DNA from: Vogesella oryzae
Lineage (GTDB): Bacteria; Pseudomonadota; Gammaproteobacteria; Burkholderiales; Chromobacteriaceae
Assembly (NCBI RefSeq): GCF_902829295.1
Contig: NZ_CADEPL010000005.1
Location: forward strand, 82,201-146,200
Length of the DNA: 64,000 bases
Direction: 5' to 3'
The translations under genes and the position numbers were made by a program. Positions 33,089-42,159 of the stretch are shown here, in pieces; the first letter of the stretch is position 1, and each line of letters begins with the position of its first letter. The notes beneath the pieces are model-generated. The model saw only the letters and a program-made list of their open reading frames with translations, was not told the DNA's origin and made no database searches.

Positions 33089-34422
33089 GCCGTCACTCCT
33101 TCAAGGTTGGCCGCAAGCGGCTTGCCGGCCTTGCGTGCCAGATAGAACACCACCGACACATAGCTCGCCAGCAGCACCACATACAGCGCCAGGTACATCA
33201 GCAAGGTGGACAGGATCATGCCGCCACCGACGCTGGACGCCGCATCGGCGGTGCGCAGGATGCCGGTCACCAGCCACGGCTGGCGGCCGATTTCGGTCAC
33301 ATACCAGCCAGCCAGCGTCGCCAGCCAACCGGAAAAGGTCATCGCCACCAGCAGCCGTGCCTGCCACGGCGCCGGCTCGCCACGGCGGCGCAGCTGCCAC
33401 GCCGTCAGCCAACTGGCCAGCAGCATCGCCATCCCTACCGCCACCATCACGCGAAAACTCCAGAACACCTTGGCCACCGGCGGATGTGCGCCGGCAAACT
33501 CGTTCAGGCCGCGAATCTCGCCGTCCGAGCTGTGGGTGATGATCAGGCTGGCCAGCTTGGGAATACCCAGTGCGTAGCGGTTGGACTGCGTGGCCTCGTC
33601 CGGCAGCGCAAACAGCTGCAGCGGCGCGCCGCGCTCGGTGTGCCATACGCCCTCGATCGCCGCCAGCTTGGCCGGCTGGTGGTGGAAGGTATTCAGCCCG
33701 TGCGCGTCGCCAACCAGGATCTGCAACGGAATCAGCACGGCGGCCAACGTTACCCCGGTTTTCAGCGCCGCGTTCACGCTGGCGACACGGTCACCACGCA
33801 GCCAGCGGTAGGCCGACACGCCGGCCACCAGGAAGGCCACGGTCAGGCCGGAGGCCAGCAGCATGTGTGTCAGCCGGTAGGGCATCGACGGATTGAAGAT
33901 CACCGCCAGCCAGCTCACGACATGCACCTTGCCGCCTACCACGCTGACGCCGGCCGGGGTCTGCATCCACGAGTTGAGCGCAATGATCCAGAACGCCGAC
34001 ACCGTGGTGCCGAACGCCACCAGGAAGGTGGCCAGCGTGTGTACGCGGTTGCTCACCCGCGAGCGGCCGAACAGCATCACGCCAAGGAAAGTGGCCTCCA
34101 GAAAGAACGCAGTCAGCACCTCGTAGGCCAGCAGCGGCCCGGCGACGTTGCCGACGTGCTGCATATAACCCGGCCAGTTGGTGCCGAACTGGAAGCTCAT
34201 GGTGATGCCGGACACCACCCCCAGCGCAAAGGTCAGCGCGAAGATCTTGACCCAGAAGCCGTAGGCGTCCAGCCACGCCGCATCGCCACTGCGGTCGAAA
34301 CGGGTCTTGAAGTACAGCAGCACCCAGCCCATGGCGATGCTGATGGTGGGAAACAGGATGTGGAAACTGATGTTGGCCGCAAACTGGATGCGCGCCAGGG
34401 TGACGGGGTCGAGCGACTCCAT
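33085..34422 (-). CDS. cioA: Cytochrome bd-type (CIO) quinol oxidase subunit I
   Basis: Heme-bearing subunit (445 residues) reducing O2 to water with electrons from quinol, without pumping protons. The start MESLDPVTLARIQFAANISF contains the heme ligand His of HILFP; GRSRVSNRVHT and the short periplasmic Q-loop (DAHGLNTFHHQPAKLAAIEG) are those of the short-loop, cyanide-insensitive type. AAGGAGGAG precedes the ATG at 34422. Third-to-last in gbsR-cioA-cioB. Confidence 0.93.
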   Translation of the reverse strand: MESLDPVTLARIQFAANISFHILFPTISIAMGWVLLYFKTRFDRSGDAAWLDAYGFWVKIFALTFALGVVSGITMSFQFGTNWPGYMQHVGNVAGPLLAYEVLTAFFLEATFLGVMLFGRSRVSNRVHTLATFLVAFGTTVSAFWIIALNSWMQTPAGVSVVGGKVHVVSWLAVIFNPSMPYRLTHMLLASGLTVAFLVAGVSAYRWLRGDRVASVNAALKTGVTLAAVLIPLQILVGDAHGLNTFHHQPAKLAAIEGVWHTERGAPLQLFALPDEATQSNRYALGIPKLASLIITHSSDGEIRGLNEFAGAHPPVAKVFWSFRVMVAVGMAMLLASWLTAWQLRRRGEPAPWQARLLVAMTFSGWLATLAGWYVTEIGRQPWLVTGILRTADAASSVGGGMILSTLLMYLALYVVLLASYVSVVFYLARKAGKPLAANLEGVTA

Positions 34423-34425
34423 GAT

Positions 34426-34995
34426 TTACTCCTCCTTGCCGCTGTCGCGGCCGGTGAGGCGTGACAGACTCTGGGTGAACTGCAACACCTTCTGCACCTG
34501 GCTGCCCAGCTTCATCAGCTTCTGCAGCGTCTCGACATCCATGTCGCGGATGTCGGCGAACCACTTGGTCACCAGCTCGATCAACTGGTACATCTCGTTC
34601 ATGCGTGCCTGCGCGTGACGTTCGGCCTCGCCGGACGGGGTTTCCAGCATCGCGCCGCGCAGCATGGTCAGCGTCGGCTCCACCTCGCGCTTCTGCCGCT
34701 CCTCGGCCAGCGTCTTGAAAATCGCCCACACATCGTCCGGGGTGGAGAAATACTCGCGCCGATCGCCCGGCAGATGCTGCAGCTTGACCAGCCGCCACGC
34801 CTGCAGCTCCTTCAGCGCCATGCTGGTATTGGAACGCGAGCAGCCGATGGCCTCGACGATATCGTCGGCATTCAGCGGCTTGTCGGACACGTACAGCAAG
34901 GCGTAGATCTGGCCGACGGTGCGGTTGATGCCCCAGTGGCTGCCCATCTCGCCGAAATGCAGCACGAAGGACTGGATCAGGGGTGGCAGATTCAT
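34426..34995 (-). CDS. GbsR/MarR-family transcriptional regulator
   Basis: A 189-residue winged-helix regulator of the GbsR group. The N-terminus MNLPPLIQSFVLHFGEMGSH and the WGINRTVGQIYALLY helix, then DIVEAIGCSRSNTSMALKEL as the recognition helix, are typical. I chose the ATG at 34995 because GGAAAAGAC precedes it and it matches family N-termini; a GTG at 35034 would swallow the operator. Three bases separate it from cioA, so it is cotranscribed with the oxidase it probably controls. Confidence 0.85.
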   Translation of the reverse strand: MNLPPLIQSFVLHFGEMGSHWGINRTVGQIYALLYVSDKPLNADDIVEAIGCSRSNTSMALKELQAWRLVKLQHLPGDRREYFSTPDDVWAIFKTLAEERQKREVEPTLTMLRGAMLETPSGEAERHAQARMNEMYQLIELVTKWFADIRDMDVETLQKLMKLGSQVQKVLQFTQSLSRLTGRDSGKEE

Positions 34996-35007
34996 GTCTT
35001 TTCCAAT

Positions 35008-35025
35008 TTTCAGTAATTTCTGAAA
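35008..35025. promoter_or_regulatory. Inverted repeat TTTCAG-N6-CTGAAA, likely GbsR-type operator
   Basis: An 18-bp inverted repeat 12 bases upstream of the regulator start, between the FNR box and the ribosome site. It is a natural candidate for autoregulation by the GbsR/MarR protein. Confidence 0.6.
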
Positions 35026-35027
35026 GT

Positions 35028-35041
35028 TTGACACAAATCAA
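35028..35041. promoter_or_regulatory. FNR/ANR box upstream of gbsR-cioAB
   Basis: TTGACACAAATCAA, one mismatch from the FNR consensus. It is too close to the regulator gene for activation at -41 and overlaps a likely -35, so repression of the oxidase operon at low oxygen is more likely, as ANR does for cioAB in Pseudomonas. Confidence 0.7.
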
Positions 35042-35210
35042 AGACCGCATGCAAGCGTCTCGGCAGTCACCTTCGGCAGCCCGCTACGCCGACCATCGCT
35101 TGCCCTGCATCAAACCGCATCGCCGCCAGCCGTGCTTGGCGCATTGCTACATATTGTTGGCTGTTGATACAAAAGCGATACTGTTGCTATCGCCATCCCC
35201 CGGGGTTCTC

Positions 35211-37055
35211 ATGAACGACCCTTCCAGGCTTAGCACCGAGTTGCTGCACGCTACCGCCCCGCTCACGGGCAGCCAGTGCCTGCAGGCACTGGTTGACGGT
35301 ATCGCCGCGCATTACCCGGGCTGCCAGGCCGTCATCGGCAGCCAGCCCGAGCAGCCGTCGCAGCAGGTGCGCATCGTGCACAGCAACCTGCCGCATGCCG
35401 CTGCCGGCTACGCGATAACCGGCCAGCCCTGCGAACAGGTGCTCCGCAGCGGCCAGCCATTGCGCCAGCAGGCAGCGCAGGCCGCGGCCTCGCCGCTGGG
35501 CGGAGTCTGGCGGGACTATGCCGGTTGGCCGCTATATGACAGCAGCGGCACCAGCCTGGGCGTGCTGAGTCTGTTCTCCCCGCAGTGCGACAGCTTCGAT
35601 GAGCAGTTGCTGGCCAGCGTGGCACCGTTTGCCCGCCGTGCCGGCGCCGAGTTGCAACGCCAGCAACAGGATGAAGCCCGGCAGCTGCGCATGCACTGGC
35701 ATGAGCTGCACAGCGGTGTGTTGCGGCAATATCTGGACGGGCAGCAACCGCTCCCCGAGTTGCTGGCCGGCGTAGTCGACCAGATCGAACAACAGTACCC
35801 GGCGTGGCTGTGTGCCATCGTGCTGCTGGATGACCAGCAGCGCATGCGCCCGTTGGCCGCACCGTCGTTGCCGGCGGCATACAACAGCATTTTGCATGGC
35901 ATGGCGATCGGGCCGGCGGTAGGCAGCTGCGGGGCCGCCGCCTGGCGCGGCCAGCGCGTGGTCGCGGAAAACCTGCAGCAGCACCCGTACTGGGCGCCCT
36001 ACCGCGATATTGCCGCCCGCTTCGATCTCGGCAGCTGTTGGTCCGAACCCATCATCGACAGCAAGGGCAAGGTGCATGGCACTTTTGCCGTCTACCAGCA
36101 CCAGCCGGCCACGCCCACGCCGCAGGCCATCACCATGCTGGAAGAATGCGCCCGCCTGCTGGCGGTGCTCATGGAAAACAGCGAAATCCGCCGTTCGCTG
36201 GATAGCCGCACCAGCTGGTATCAGGCCGTGCTGCAGAACTCGGCCGATGCGTTTTCCATCATCGACATGGAAGGCCGCTTTCTGGAAGTCAGCGACTGCC
36301 TGTGCCAGATGCTGGGTTACAGCCAGGAAGAACTGCTGGCCATGCACTTGTGGCAGGTAGTACCCAACAGCAGCCCCGAGCTGATCTGCCAGCGCCTGGC
36401 CAGCACCCTGGAGGGCGGCGAAACCTTCGACAGCGTCAACCGTCACCGCGACGGCCACCTGCTCGAAATCGAAGTCTGCGCCCGCCGCCTGCTGCTGGAC
36501 GGCAAACCGGTTGTCCTGGGCTCGGCGCGCGACATCGGCGAGCGCAAGGCGCTGGAGCGGCAGCTGCTTGAACAGGCCAGCACCGACATGCTCACCGGTA
36601 TCGCCAATCGCCGCCATTTCCTGCTGCAACTGGACCAGGCCGCCGCGCAGGCAACAGCCCCGCTGACGCTGTGGATGCTCGACCTCGATCACTTCAAGCA
36701 GGTCAACGACCGCTACGGCCACGACTGCGGCGACCATGTGCTGACGCACTTTGCCGCCCTGCTTTGCCAGCAGCTGCCCGCCGGCGCCCTGGCCGGCCGG
36801 CTGGGTGGCGAAGAGTTTGCCGTGCTGCTGCCGGGCATCCCGCTGGCCGCCGCGCAGCAATATGCCGAAAAACTGCAGCAACAGCTGCGACAGCAGCCGT
36901 TGCACTACCAGCAGCAAAGCGTTGCCCTCACCGTGTCGATCGGTGCCACCGCACAGCGCGACGGCGAAGACAGCCACGGCATGATGATGCGTGCCGACCA
37001 GGCGCTATACCAGGCCAAGCACGCCGGCAGGAACCGCTGCATCGCCCTGCCGTGA
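35211..37055 (+). CDS. GAF-GAF-PAS-GGDEF diguanylate cyclase
   Basis: A 614-residue cytoplasmic signalling protein with no membrane segment. Two GAF-like domains (about 15-165 and 180-320), a PAS domain (about 333-445, WYQAVLQNSADAFSIIDMEG) and a C-terminal GGDEF domain (about 453-614). The catalytic signature is RLGGEEFAVLLPG, an active variant, and metal-binding LDLDHFKQVNDRYGHDCGD is intact. The RxxD inhibitory site expected five residues before GGEEF is absent (PAGALAG instead), so product inhibition may be lost. It should make cyclic di-GMP in response to ligands of the GAF/PAS domains. The weak GGGG site makes the start at 35211 likely but not certain. Confidence 0.87.
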   Translation: MNDPSRLSTELLHATAPLTGSQCLQALVDGIAAHYPGCQAVIGSQPEQPSQQVRIVHSNLPHAAAGYAITGQPCEQVLRSGQPLRQQAAQAAASPLGGVWRDYAGWPLYDSSGTSLGVLSLFSPQCDSFDEQLLASVAPFARRAGAELQRQQQDEARQLRMHWHELHSGVLRQYLDGQQPLPELLAGVVDQIEQQYPAWLCAIVLLDDQQRMRPLAAPSLPAAYNSILHGMAIGPAVGSCGAAAWRGQRVVAENLQQHPYWAPYRDIAARFDLGSCWSEPIIDSKGKVHGTFAVYQHQPATPTPQAITMLEECARLLAVLMENSEIRRSLDSRTSWYQAVLQNSADAFSIIDMEGRFLEVSDCLCQMLGYSQEELLAMHLWQVVPNSSPELICQRLASTLEGGETFDSVNRHRDGHLLEIEVCARRLLLDGKPVVLGSARDIGERKALERQLLEQASTDMLTGIANRRHFLLQLDQAAAQATAPLTLWMLDLDHFKQVNDRYGHDCGDHVLTHFAALLCQQLPAGALAGRLGGEEFAVLLPGIPLAAAQQYAEKLQQQLRQQPLHYQQQSVALTVSIGATAQRDGEDSHGMMMRADQALYQAKHAGRNRCIALP

Positions 37056-37088
37056 CGAGCCGCATGGCATCCCGTAAAATGTCGCGCC

Positions 37089-37117
37089 GCGCCCCGCCAG
37101 TCGGGGCGCCAGCATTT
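37089..37117 (+). terminator. Terminator of the diguanylate cyclase gene
   Basis: GCGCCCCG and CGGGGCGC around CCAGT, followed by CAGCATTTTTG; a repeat decamer follows at 37119. Confidence 0.75.
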
Positions 37118-37149
37118 TTGCGGCCAACCTTTTGCCCAGGATTCACCCG

Positions 37150-39693
37150 ATGAGCACGCCCCAGCACACCCCGATGATGCAGCAGTACCTCGCCCTGAAA
37201 CGCGATCACGCCGACAAGCTGCTGTTCTACCGCATGGGCGATTTCTACGAGCTGTTCTACGAGGACGCCGAGAAAGCCTCGCGGCTGCTGGACATCACCC
37301 TCACCGCGCGCGGCGCCAGCGGCGGCCAGCCGATCAAGATGGCCGGCATCCCCTACCACGCAGCGGAAGGCTACCTGGCGCGGCTGGTGAAGATGGGCGA
37401 ATCGGTGGCCATTGCCGAGCAGATCGGCGACCCGGCGCTGGCCAAGGGCCCGGTGGAGCGCAAGGTGGTGCGCATCGTTACCCCCGGCACGCTGACCGAC
37501 GCCGCGCTGCTGGACGACAAGCGCGACAACCTGGTGCTGGCCATCAACATGCACAAGGGCGTGCTGGGCCTGGCCTGGCTGTCGCTGGCCAGCGGCGAGT
37601 TCAAGATCATGCAGACCGGCGTGGAGGAGCTGCACAGCGAGCTGGAGCGGCTGAAGCCGGCCGAGCTGGTGATTCCAGACGATACCGGCCTGGCGGCGTT
37701 CGACGCCATCACCATGCCTCGCAAGAAGCTGCCACCGTGGCAGTTCGATGTGGAATCGTCGCAGCTGGCACTCACCCGCCACTTCGGCACGCGCGACCTG
37801 GCTGGCTTCGGCGCCGACACCCTGCCGGTGGCGGTGGGCGCCGCCGGCGCGCTGCTGGAATATGTCAAATCGACGCAAGGCGTGAACCCGGCACACATCG
37901 CCCAGCTGGCGGTGGAAGACGCCGGCGAGCTGATCCGCATGGATGCCGCTACCCGCCGCAACCTGGAGCTTACCGAAACCATTCGCGGCGAGCCCTCCCC
38001 CACCCTGGCGTCGCTGCTGGACACCTGCGCCACCAGCATGGGCAGCCGCCTGCTGCGCCACTGGCTGCATCACCCGATTCGCCTGCACGACAAGCTGATT
38101 CGCCGCCAGCAGGCAGTGCGCGCCCTGTTGGCCGCACACGGCGAGGTGCATGCGCAGCTGCGCGAAGTGGCCGACATCGAGCGCATCACCGCCCGCGTGG
38201 CGCTGCGCTCGGCACGGCCGCGCGATCTGGCGGCGCTGCGCGACTCGCTCAAGGCGCTGAGCGGCGTGAAAACGTTGGCCGCAGCGCTGCCGGCGCCGCT
38301 GCTGGGCGAGTTGGCCGCGCTGCTGCCGGATAACTCGCCGGTGGAAACCATGCTGAGCGAGGCCATCCTGCCGGAGCCGTCCACCTTCCTGCGCGACGGC
38401 GGCGTGATCAACCACGGCTTCCACGCCGATCTGGACGAGCTGCGCGCCATCCAGACCGACTGCGGCGACTTCCTCTTGGCGCTGGAAGCGCGCGAGAAGG
38501 AGCGCAGCGGCATCAGCACGTTGAAGGTGGAATTCAACAAGGTGCACGGCTTCTACATCGAGGTCAGCAAGGCACAGTCAGACAACGTACCGGACGACTA
38601 CCGCCGCCGCCAGACGCTGAAGAATGCCGAGCGCTACATCACCCCGGAGCTGAAAGCCTTCGAGGACAAGGCGCTGTCGGCGCAGGACAAATCGCTGGCG
38701 CTGGAAAAGCAGCTGTACGAGGCGCTGCTGGACCAGCTGGCGCCGTACATCAGCGAGCTGAAGCTGATCGCCCAGGCCGTGGCCGGGCTGGACGTGCTGG
38801 CCGCCTTTGCCGAGCGGGCCGAGACCCACAACTACGTGGAACCGGAATTCGTGGCCGACACCCGGCTGGAAATCATCGCCGGCCGCCACCCGGTGGTGGA
38901 GGCCGAGGTAGAGCGCTTCATCGCCAACGACACCGTGCTGGGTGCCGAGCGCAAGCTGCTGCTGATCACCGGCCCGAACATGGGCGGTAAATCCACCTAT
39001 ATGCGCCAGAACGCGCTGATCACCCTGCTGGCGCACATCGGCAGCTTTGTGCCGGCCGAACGCGCCACCATCGGCCAGATCGATCGCATCTTCACCCGCA
39101 TCGGCGCCAGCGACGACCTGGCCGGCGGCCGCTCCACCTTCATGGTGGAAATGACCGAAACCGCTAACATCCTCAACAACGCCAGCGAAAAATCGCTGGT
39201 GCTGATGGACGAGGTTGGCCGCGGCACCTCCACCTTCGACGGCCTGGCGCTGGCCTGGGCCATCGCCCGCGCGCTGATCGAAAAGAACCGCGCCTACACG
39301 CTATTTGCCACCCATTACTTCGAACTGACCAGCCTCGCCAGCGAGTACAACAGCGTGGCCAACGTGCACCTGTCGGCGGTGGAGCACAAGGACCGCATCG
39401 TGTTCCTGCACCATGTGGAAGACGGCCCGGCCAGCCAGAGTTACGGCCTGGCGGTGGCGCAGCTGGCCGGCGTGCCGCCCAAGGTGATCCGCGAAGCGCG
39501 GCGCTATCTTACCGAGCTGGAAAACGAGTCCGCCGCCCGCGCGCAACCGGACCTGTTCAGCAGCCCGGTGGTGATCCAGCACGAGCCGGAACCGCACCCG
39601 GCAGTGGAAGCATTGGCCGAGCTGGATGTCGACAATCTTTCTCCCCGCCAGGCGCTGGAAAAACTGTACGAATTACAAAAAATGACAAAATAA
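37150..39693 (+). CDS. mutS: DNA mismatch repair protein MutS
   Basis: Mismatch recognition ATPase (847 residues). The mismatch-binding Phe-x-Glu motif is F32-Y-E34 in [11 protein letters not shown]; the ATPase has Walker [14 protein letters not shown] near residue 607, [14 protein letters not shown], and [20 protein letters not shown]. The C-terminus carries the extra dimer/tetramer segment ([15 protein letters not shown]). The ATG at 37150 has AGGA nine bases upstream. Three copies of the repeat core are inside the gene and one decamer directly before it. Confidence 0.97.
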   Translation: MSTPQHTPMMQQYLALKRDHADKLLFYRMGDFYELFYEDAEKASRLLDITLTARGASGGQPIKMAGIPYHAAEGYLARLVKMGESVAIAEQIGDPALAKGPVERKVVRIVTPGTLTDAALLDDKRDNLVLAINMHKGVLGLAWLSLASGEFKIMQTGVEELHSELERLKPAELVIPDDTGLAAFDAITMPRKKLPPWQFDVESSQLALTRHFGTRDLAGFGADTLPVAVGAAGALLEYVKSTQGVNPAHIAQLAVEDAGELIRMDAATRRNLELTETIRGEPSPTLASLLDTCATSMGSRLLRHWLHHPIRLHDKLIRRQQAVRALLAAHGEVHAQLREVADIERITARVALRSARPRDLAALRDSLKALSGVKTLAAALPAPLLGELAALLPDNSPVETMLSEAILPEPSTFLRDGGVINHGFHADLDELRAIQTDCGDFLLALEAREKERSGISTLKVEFNKVHGFYIEVSKAQSDNVPDDYRRRQTLKNAERYITPELKAFEDKALSAQDKSLALEKQLYEALLDQLAPYISELKLIAQAVAGLDVLAAFAERAETHNYVEPEFVADTRLEIIAGRHPVVEAEVERFIANDTVLGAERKLLLITGPNMGGKSTYMRQNALITLLAHIGSFVPAERATIGQIDRIFTRIGASDDLAGGRSTFMVEMTETANILNNASEKSLVLMDEVGRGTSTFDGLALAWAIARALIEKNRAYTLFATHYFELTSLASEYNSVANVHLSAVEHKDRIVFLHHVEDGPASQSYGLAVAQLAGVPPKVIREARRYLTELENESAARAQPDLFSSPVVIQHEPEPHPAVEALAELDVDNLSPRQALEKLYELQKMTK

Positions 39694-39766
39694 AGGCAGG
39701 TTATTTTTTCGGGCTTTCCTACAATAAATTTATCGAGAGCCACCGAGAAAAGGAGACAAAAAGATT

Positions 39767-40186
39767 ATGCATGCAGAAGGTAACGCCGTAGTTTCCGCGC
39801 TGGCGCGCCTGTTCGGTGCCGCCAACGGTGGCGAAGCCCTCCCGCTGTCGGGTATCCGTGAACGTGCCAGCAAGGAGTTATCGCAATTTGCCCGCATCGT
39901 GCGGGAAGAACTGGATACCCATGGTATCTCCATCCCGCCCGCTATCAGCCTGGTCAGCCACCCTGACTGTGTCCTGGCGGTAGAAGGCGACCACCCGCAA
40001 CGTGCAGCCATCCAGACTTGGCTGTCTGACAACCACCGCATTACCAAGTATTTCAAGGAGGTGGAAGTTCTGTTCGAAGTGGTGCGCGCGGCAGAAAATG
40101 CCGGCGAGGTATTTCCGGAGCACAGTTGTTTTCATGTCGGCCTGACCAGCGCCGGCCCAGTGGCGTATTTTGACGACCACCGCTGA
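39767..40186 (+). CDS. Conserved-looking hypothetical protein, 139 residues
   Basis: I do not recognise this protein. It is soluble, of mixed charge and with a good ribosome site (AAAGGAGACA) 11 bases before the ATG. Visible features: an N-terminal helix (NAVVSALARLFGAANGG), a heptad-like helix (ERASKELSQFARIVREEL), ISLVSHPDCVLAVEGDHPQ, a helix KYFKEVEVLFEVVRAAE and a C-terminal HVGLTSAGPVAYFDDH. It stands alone between mutS and aceK and is followed by a bidirectional terminator. The AT-rich 73-base gap before it (TACAATAAATTT) should hold its promoter. Codon use matches the neighbours, so recent transfer is not indicated. Confidence 0.7.
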   Translation: MHAEGNAVVSALARLFGAANGGEALPLSGIRERASKELSQFARIVREELDTHGISIPPAISLVSHPDCVLAVEGDHPQRAAIQTWLSDNHRITKYFKEVEVLFEVVRAAENAGEVFPEHSCFHVGLTSAGPVAYFDDHR

Positions 40187-40222
40187 CCGCCGGCCTGGCG
40201 TGAGCAGCTGCAGTACCCCAAA

Positions 40223-40241
40223 CGGGAGGCGATGCCTCCCG
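40223..40241. terminator. Bidirectional hairpin between the 139-residue gene and aceK
   Basis: CGGGAGGC and GCCTCCCG around GAT; followed by CTTTCGTTT on the plus strand and TTTGGGG on the minus strand. Confidence 0.65.
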
Positions 40242-40257
40242 CTTTCGTTTCCGCCGC

Positions 40258-42036
40258 TCAGTAGCCGCCGCCGGTGCGCGGGGCCGGGCGTGGATAGCGA
40301 TGGCAGAAGCGCATTTCCACCGGATAGGGATAGAAGTCCTCGATAAACCCGTCACGGATGCGCTGTTGTTTGTGCTGCCAGAAACCGGCATCCAGCAACT
40401 CGCGGTGGTAGTGCAGGAATACCCGCCGCACCAGCGGGTCGCCCAGCAGGAAAGTGCCGAACTCCTCCGGAAACACATCGCCACGCGCCACCGGGTACCA
40501 CGCCTCGCCCGACATCTCCATTTCCGGCGTTGGCGCCGGCGGAATGCGGCGGAAGTTGCAGTCGGTCATGTACTCGATTTCGTCATAATCGTAAAAAATT
40601 ACCCGACCATAACGCGTCACGCCAAAATTCTTGAACAGCATATCGCCGGGAAAGATGTTGGCCGCAGCCAGATCGCGGATCGCGTCACCGTATTCGCGCA
40701 CCACCCGCTCCTTCTCCGCCTCGTCGCTGTTCATCAGATACAGGTTCAGCGGCTTCATGCGCCGTTCGATGTACAGGTGCCGGATCACCAGCGTATCGGC
40801 ACTTTCCTCGATGCTGCTGCCAGCCAGTTGCCGCAATTCGTCCAGCAGTTCGCCGGTAAAGCGCGCCTTGGGAAACGCCACGTTGGAAAACTCCAGCGTA
40901 TCGGCCATGCGGCCAACCCGGTCGTGGCGCTTTACCAGCTGGTACTTGGCCTTCACCGTGGCTCGATCCACTTCCTTGGGGCCGCCGAACACATCCTTGA
41001 TCAGCTTGAATACGTAGGGGTAGGACGGCAGGGTGAACACCAGCATCACCAGGCCGCGGATACCCGGCGCGATCATGAACTGGTCGTTGGAGTGCTGCAG
41101 GTGCTGCATGAAATCGCGGTAGAAGGTGTTCTTGCCCTGCTTCTGCAGCCCCAGCATGGTGTACAGCTCGGCCTTGGTCTTGGTGGGCAGCATCGAGCGC
41201 AGGAACTGCACGTAACCGGACGGCACTTCCATATCGGCCATGAAGTAGGCGCGACTGAAGGAGAACAGCACACCGATGCGCCACGGCTCCAGCAGCACGG
41301 TATCCAGATACAGCCGGCCATCGCCATCGTGCAGCACCGGCAATGCGAACGGGTAGACCTGCCCGCCATTCAGCACCTTGCCGAAGATGTAGGCGCTCTT
41401 GTTGCGGTAGAAGGCGCTGGAGAGCACCTGGACCTGCAGGTTGGCCTCGGCCTGCGGCCAACGTTGGCCGCAAAACTCATCCACCGCGCGGATCACCCGC
41501 GCCCGGTCGCGCGACAGCTTGGCAAACGGCCGCCGCCAGCCGAAATCGGTGACGATCTGGCGCAAGGTGCGACGCAAACCGCCCGGTGCCGGATAGTAGC
41601 TGCGATAGCACGGCGGATCGGATTCGATGTACTCGGTAGACAACGCCGGGCGGATGAAGATGAAGTCGTTGTTGAAGTAGTCACGGTGCAGGATGCGGGT
41701 GAACACCGAGTTGAAGAAGGTTTCGGCCAGCTCCGGCTGCTTGTGGTTGGTCAGCAGGCCGATGAAGTACAGCTTGGCCTGCTGCCAGATCTCGTCATCC
41801 AGCAAGTCGGCATGGTACTGCTGCTGCAGCCGCTGCACCGTCTCCTGCACCCGCTCGTCGTAGAACTGGATACGGTCGCGCACCAGCGCCTGTACCCCTT
41901 GCCAGTCGGCATCCTCGAACAGCTGCTTGGCCTGCCGGCTAGTGTGGCGAAACAGCCGGTAATGGCGGTCGAAGCCCTCCACCAATGCTTGGGCAATTTC
42001 GCGCGCCACCGGGTTGTAGTATTCGGGGATCTGCAT
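40258..42036 (-). CDS. aceK: Isocitrate dehydrogenase kinase/phosphatase
   Basis: Bifunctional enzyme (592 residues) that phosphorylates and dephosphorylates isocitrate dehydrogenase, steering isocitrate between the citric acid cycle and the glyoxylate bypass. The ATP site APGIRGLVMLVFTLPSYPYV and the VFKLIKDVFG lysine are as in the E. coli enzyme; the C-terminal FYDYDEIEYMTDCNFRRIP is conserved. GAGG precedes the ATG at 42036. It is not next to aceBA here, but lies 3.8 kb from its target icd. A complete 20-bp repeat palindrome lies inside the coding region (41453). Confidence 0.96.
   Translation of the reverse strand: MQIPEYYNPVAREIAQALVEGFDRHYRLFRHTSRQAKQLFEDADWQGVQALVRDRIQFYDERVQETVQRLQQQYHADLLDDEIWQQAKLYFIGLLTNHKQPELAETFFNSVFTRILHRDYFNNDFIFIRPALSTEYIESDPPCYRSYYPAPGGLRRTLRQIVTDFGWRRPFAKLSRDRARVIRAVDEFCGQRWPQAEANLQVQVLSSAFYRNKSAYIFGKVLNGGQVYPFALPVLHDGDGRLYLDTVLLEPWRIGVLFSFSRAYFMADMEVPSGYVQFLRSMLPTKTKAELYTMLGLQKQGKNTFYRDFMQHLQHSNDQFMIAPGIRGLVMLVFTLPSYPYVFKLIKDVFGGPKEVDRATVKAKYQLVKRHDRVGRMADTLEFSNVAFPKARFTGELLDELRQLAGSSIEESADTLVIRHLYIERRMKPLNLYLMNSDEAEKERVVREYGDAIRDLAAANIFPGDMLFKNFGVTRYGRVIFYDYDEIEYMTDCNFRRIPPAPTPEMEMSGEAWYPVARGDVFPEEFGTFLLGDPLVRRVFLHYHRELLDAGFWQHKQQRIRDGFIEDFYPYPVEMRFCHRYPRPAPRTGGGY
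41453..41472. repeat. 20-bp repeat palindrome inside aceK
   Basis: TGCGGCCAACGTTGGCCGCA, identical to the intergenic copies, encodes Cys-Gly-Gln-Arg-Trp-Pro-Gln in AceK (FCGQRWPQAEAN). It is the only full palindrome I found within a gene. Confidence 0.95.
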
Positions 42037-42159
42037 CGCGTCACCTCGCTTGCGCCCGCGTCGGCAACGCAGGCCGGACTATCCACTATGGATCGGGATG
42101 AGCCCGCTGTCTGCCGCCGCAAGCGGCACCCCGGCCATCACGCCGTCAATCAGTGGTCG

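Noticed and set aside
34996..35034. Upstream GTG start for the GbsR-type regulator (35034)
   Set aside because: It lacks a ribosome site, extends beyond family N-termini and would place the operator-like repeat within coding sequence.
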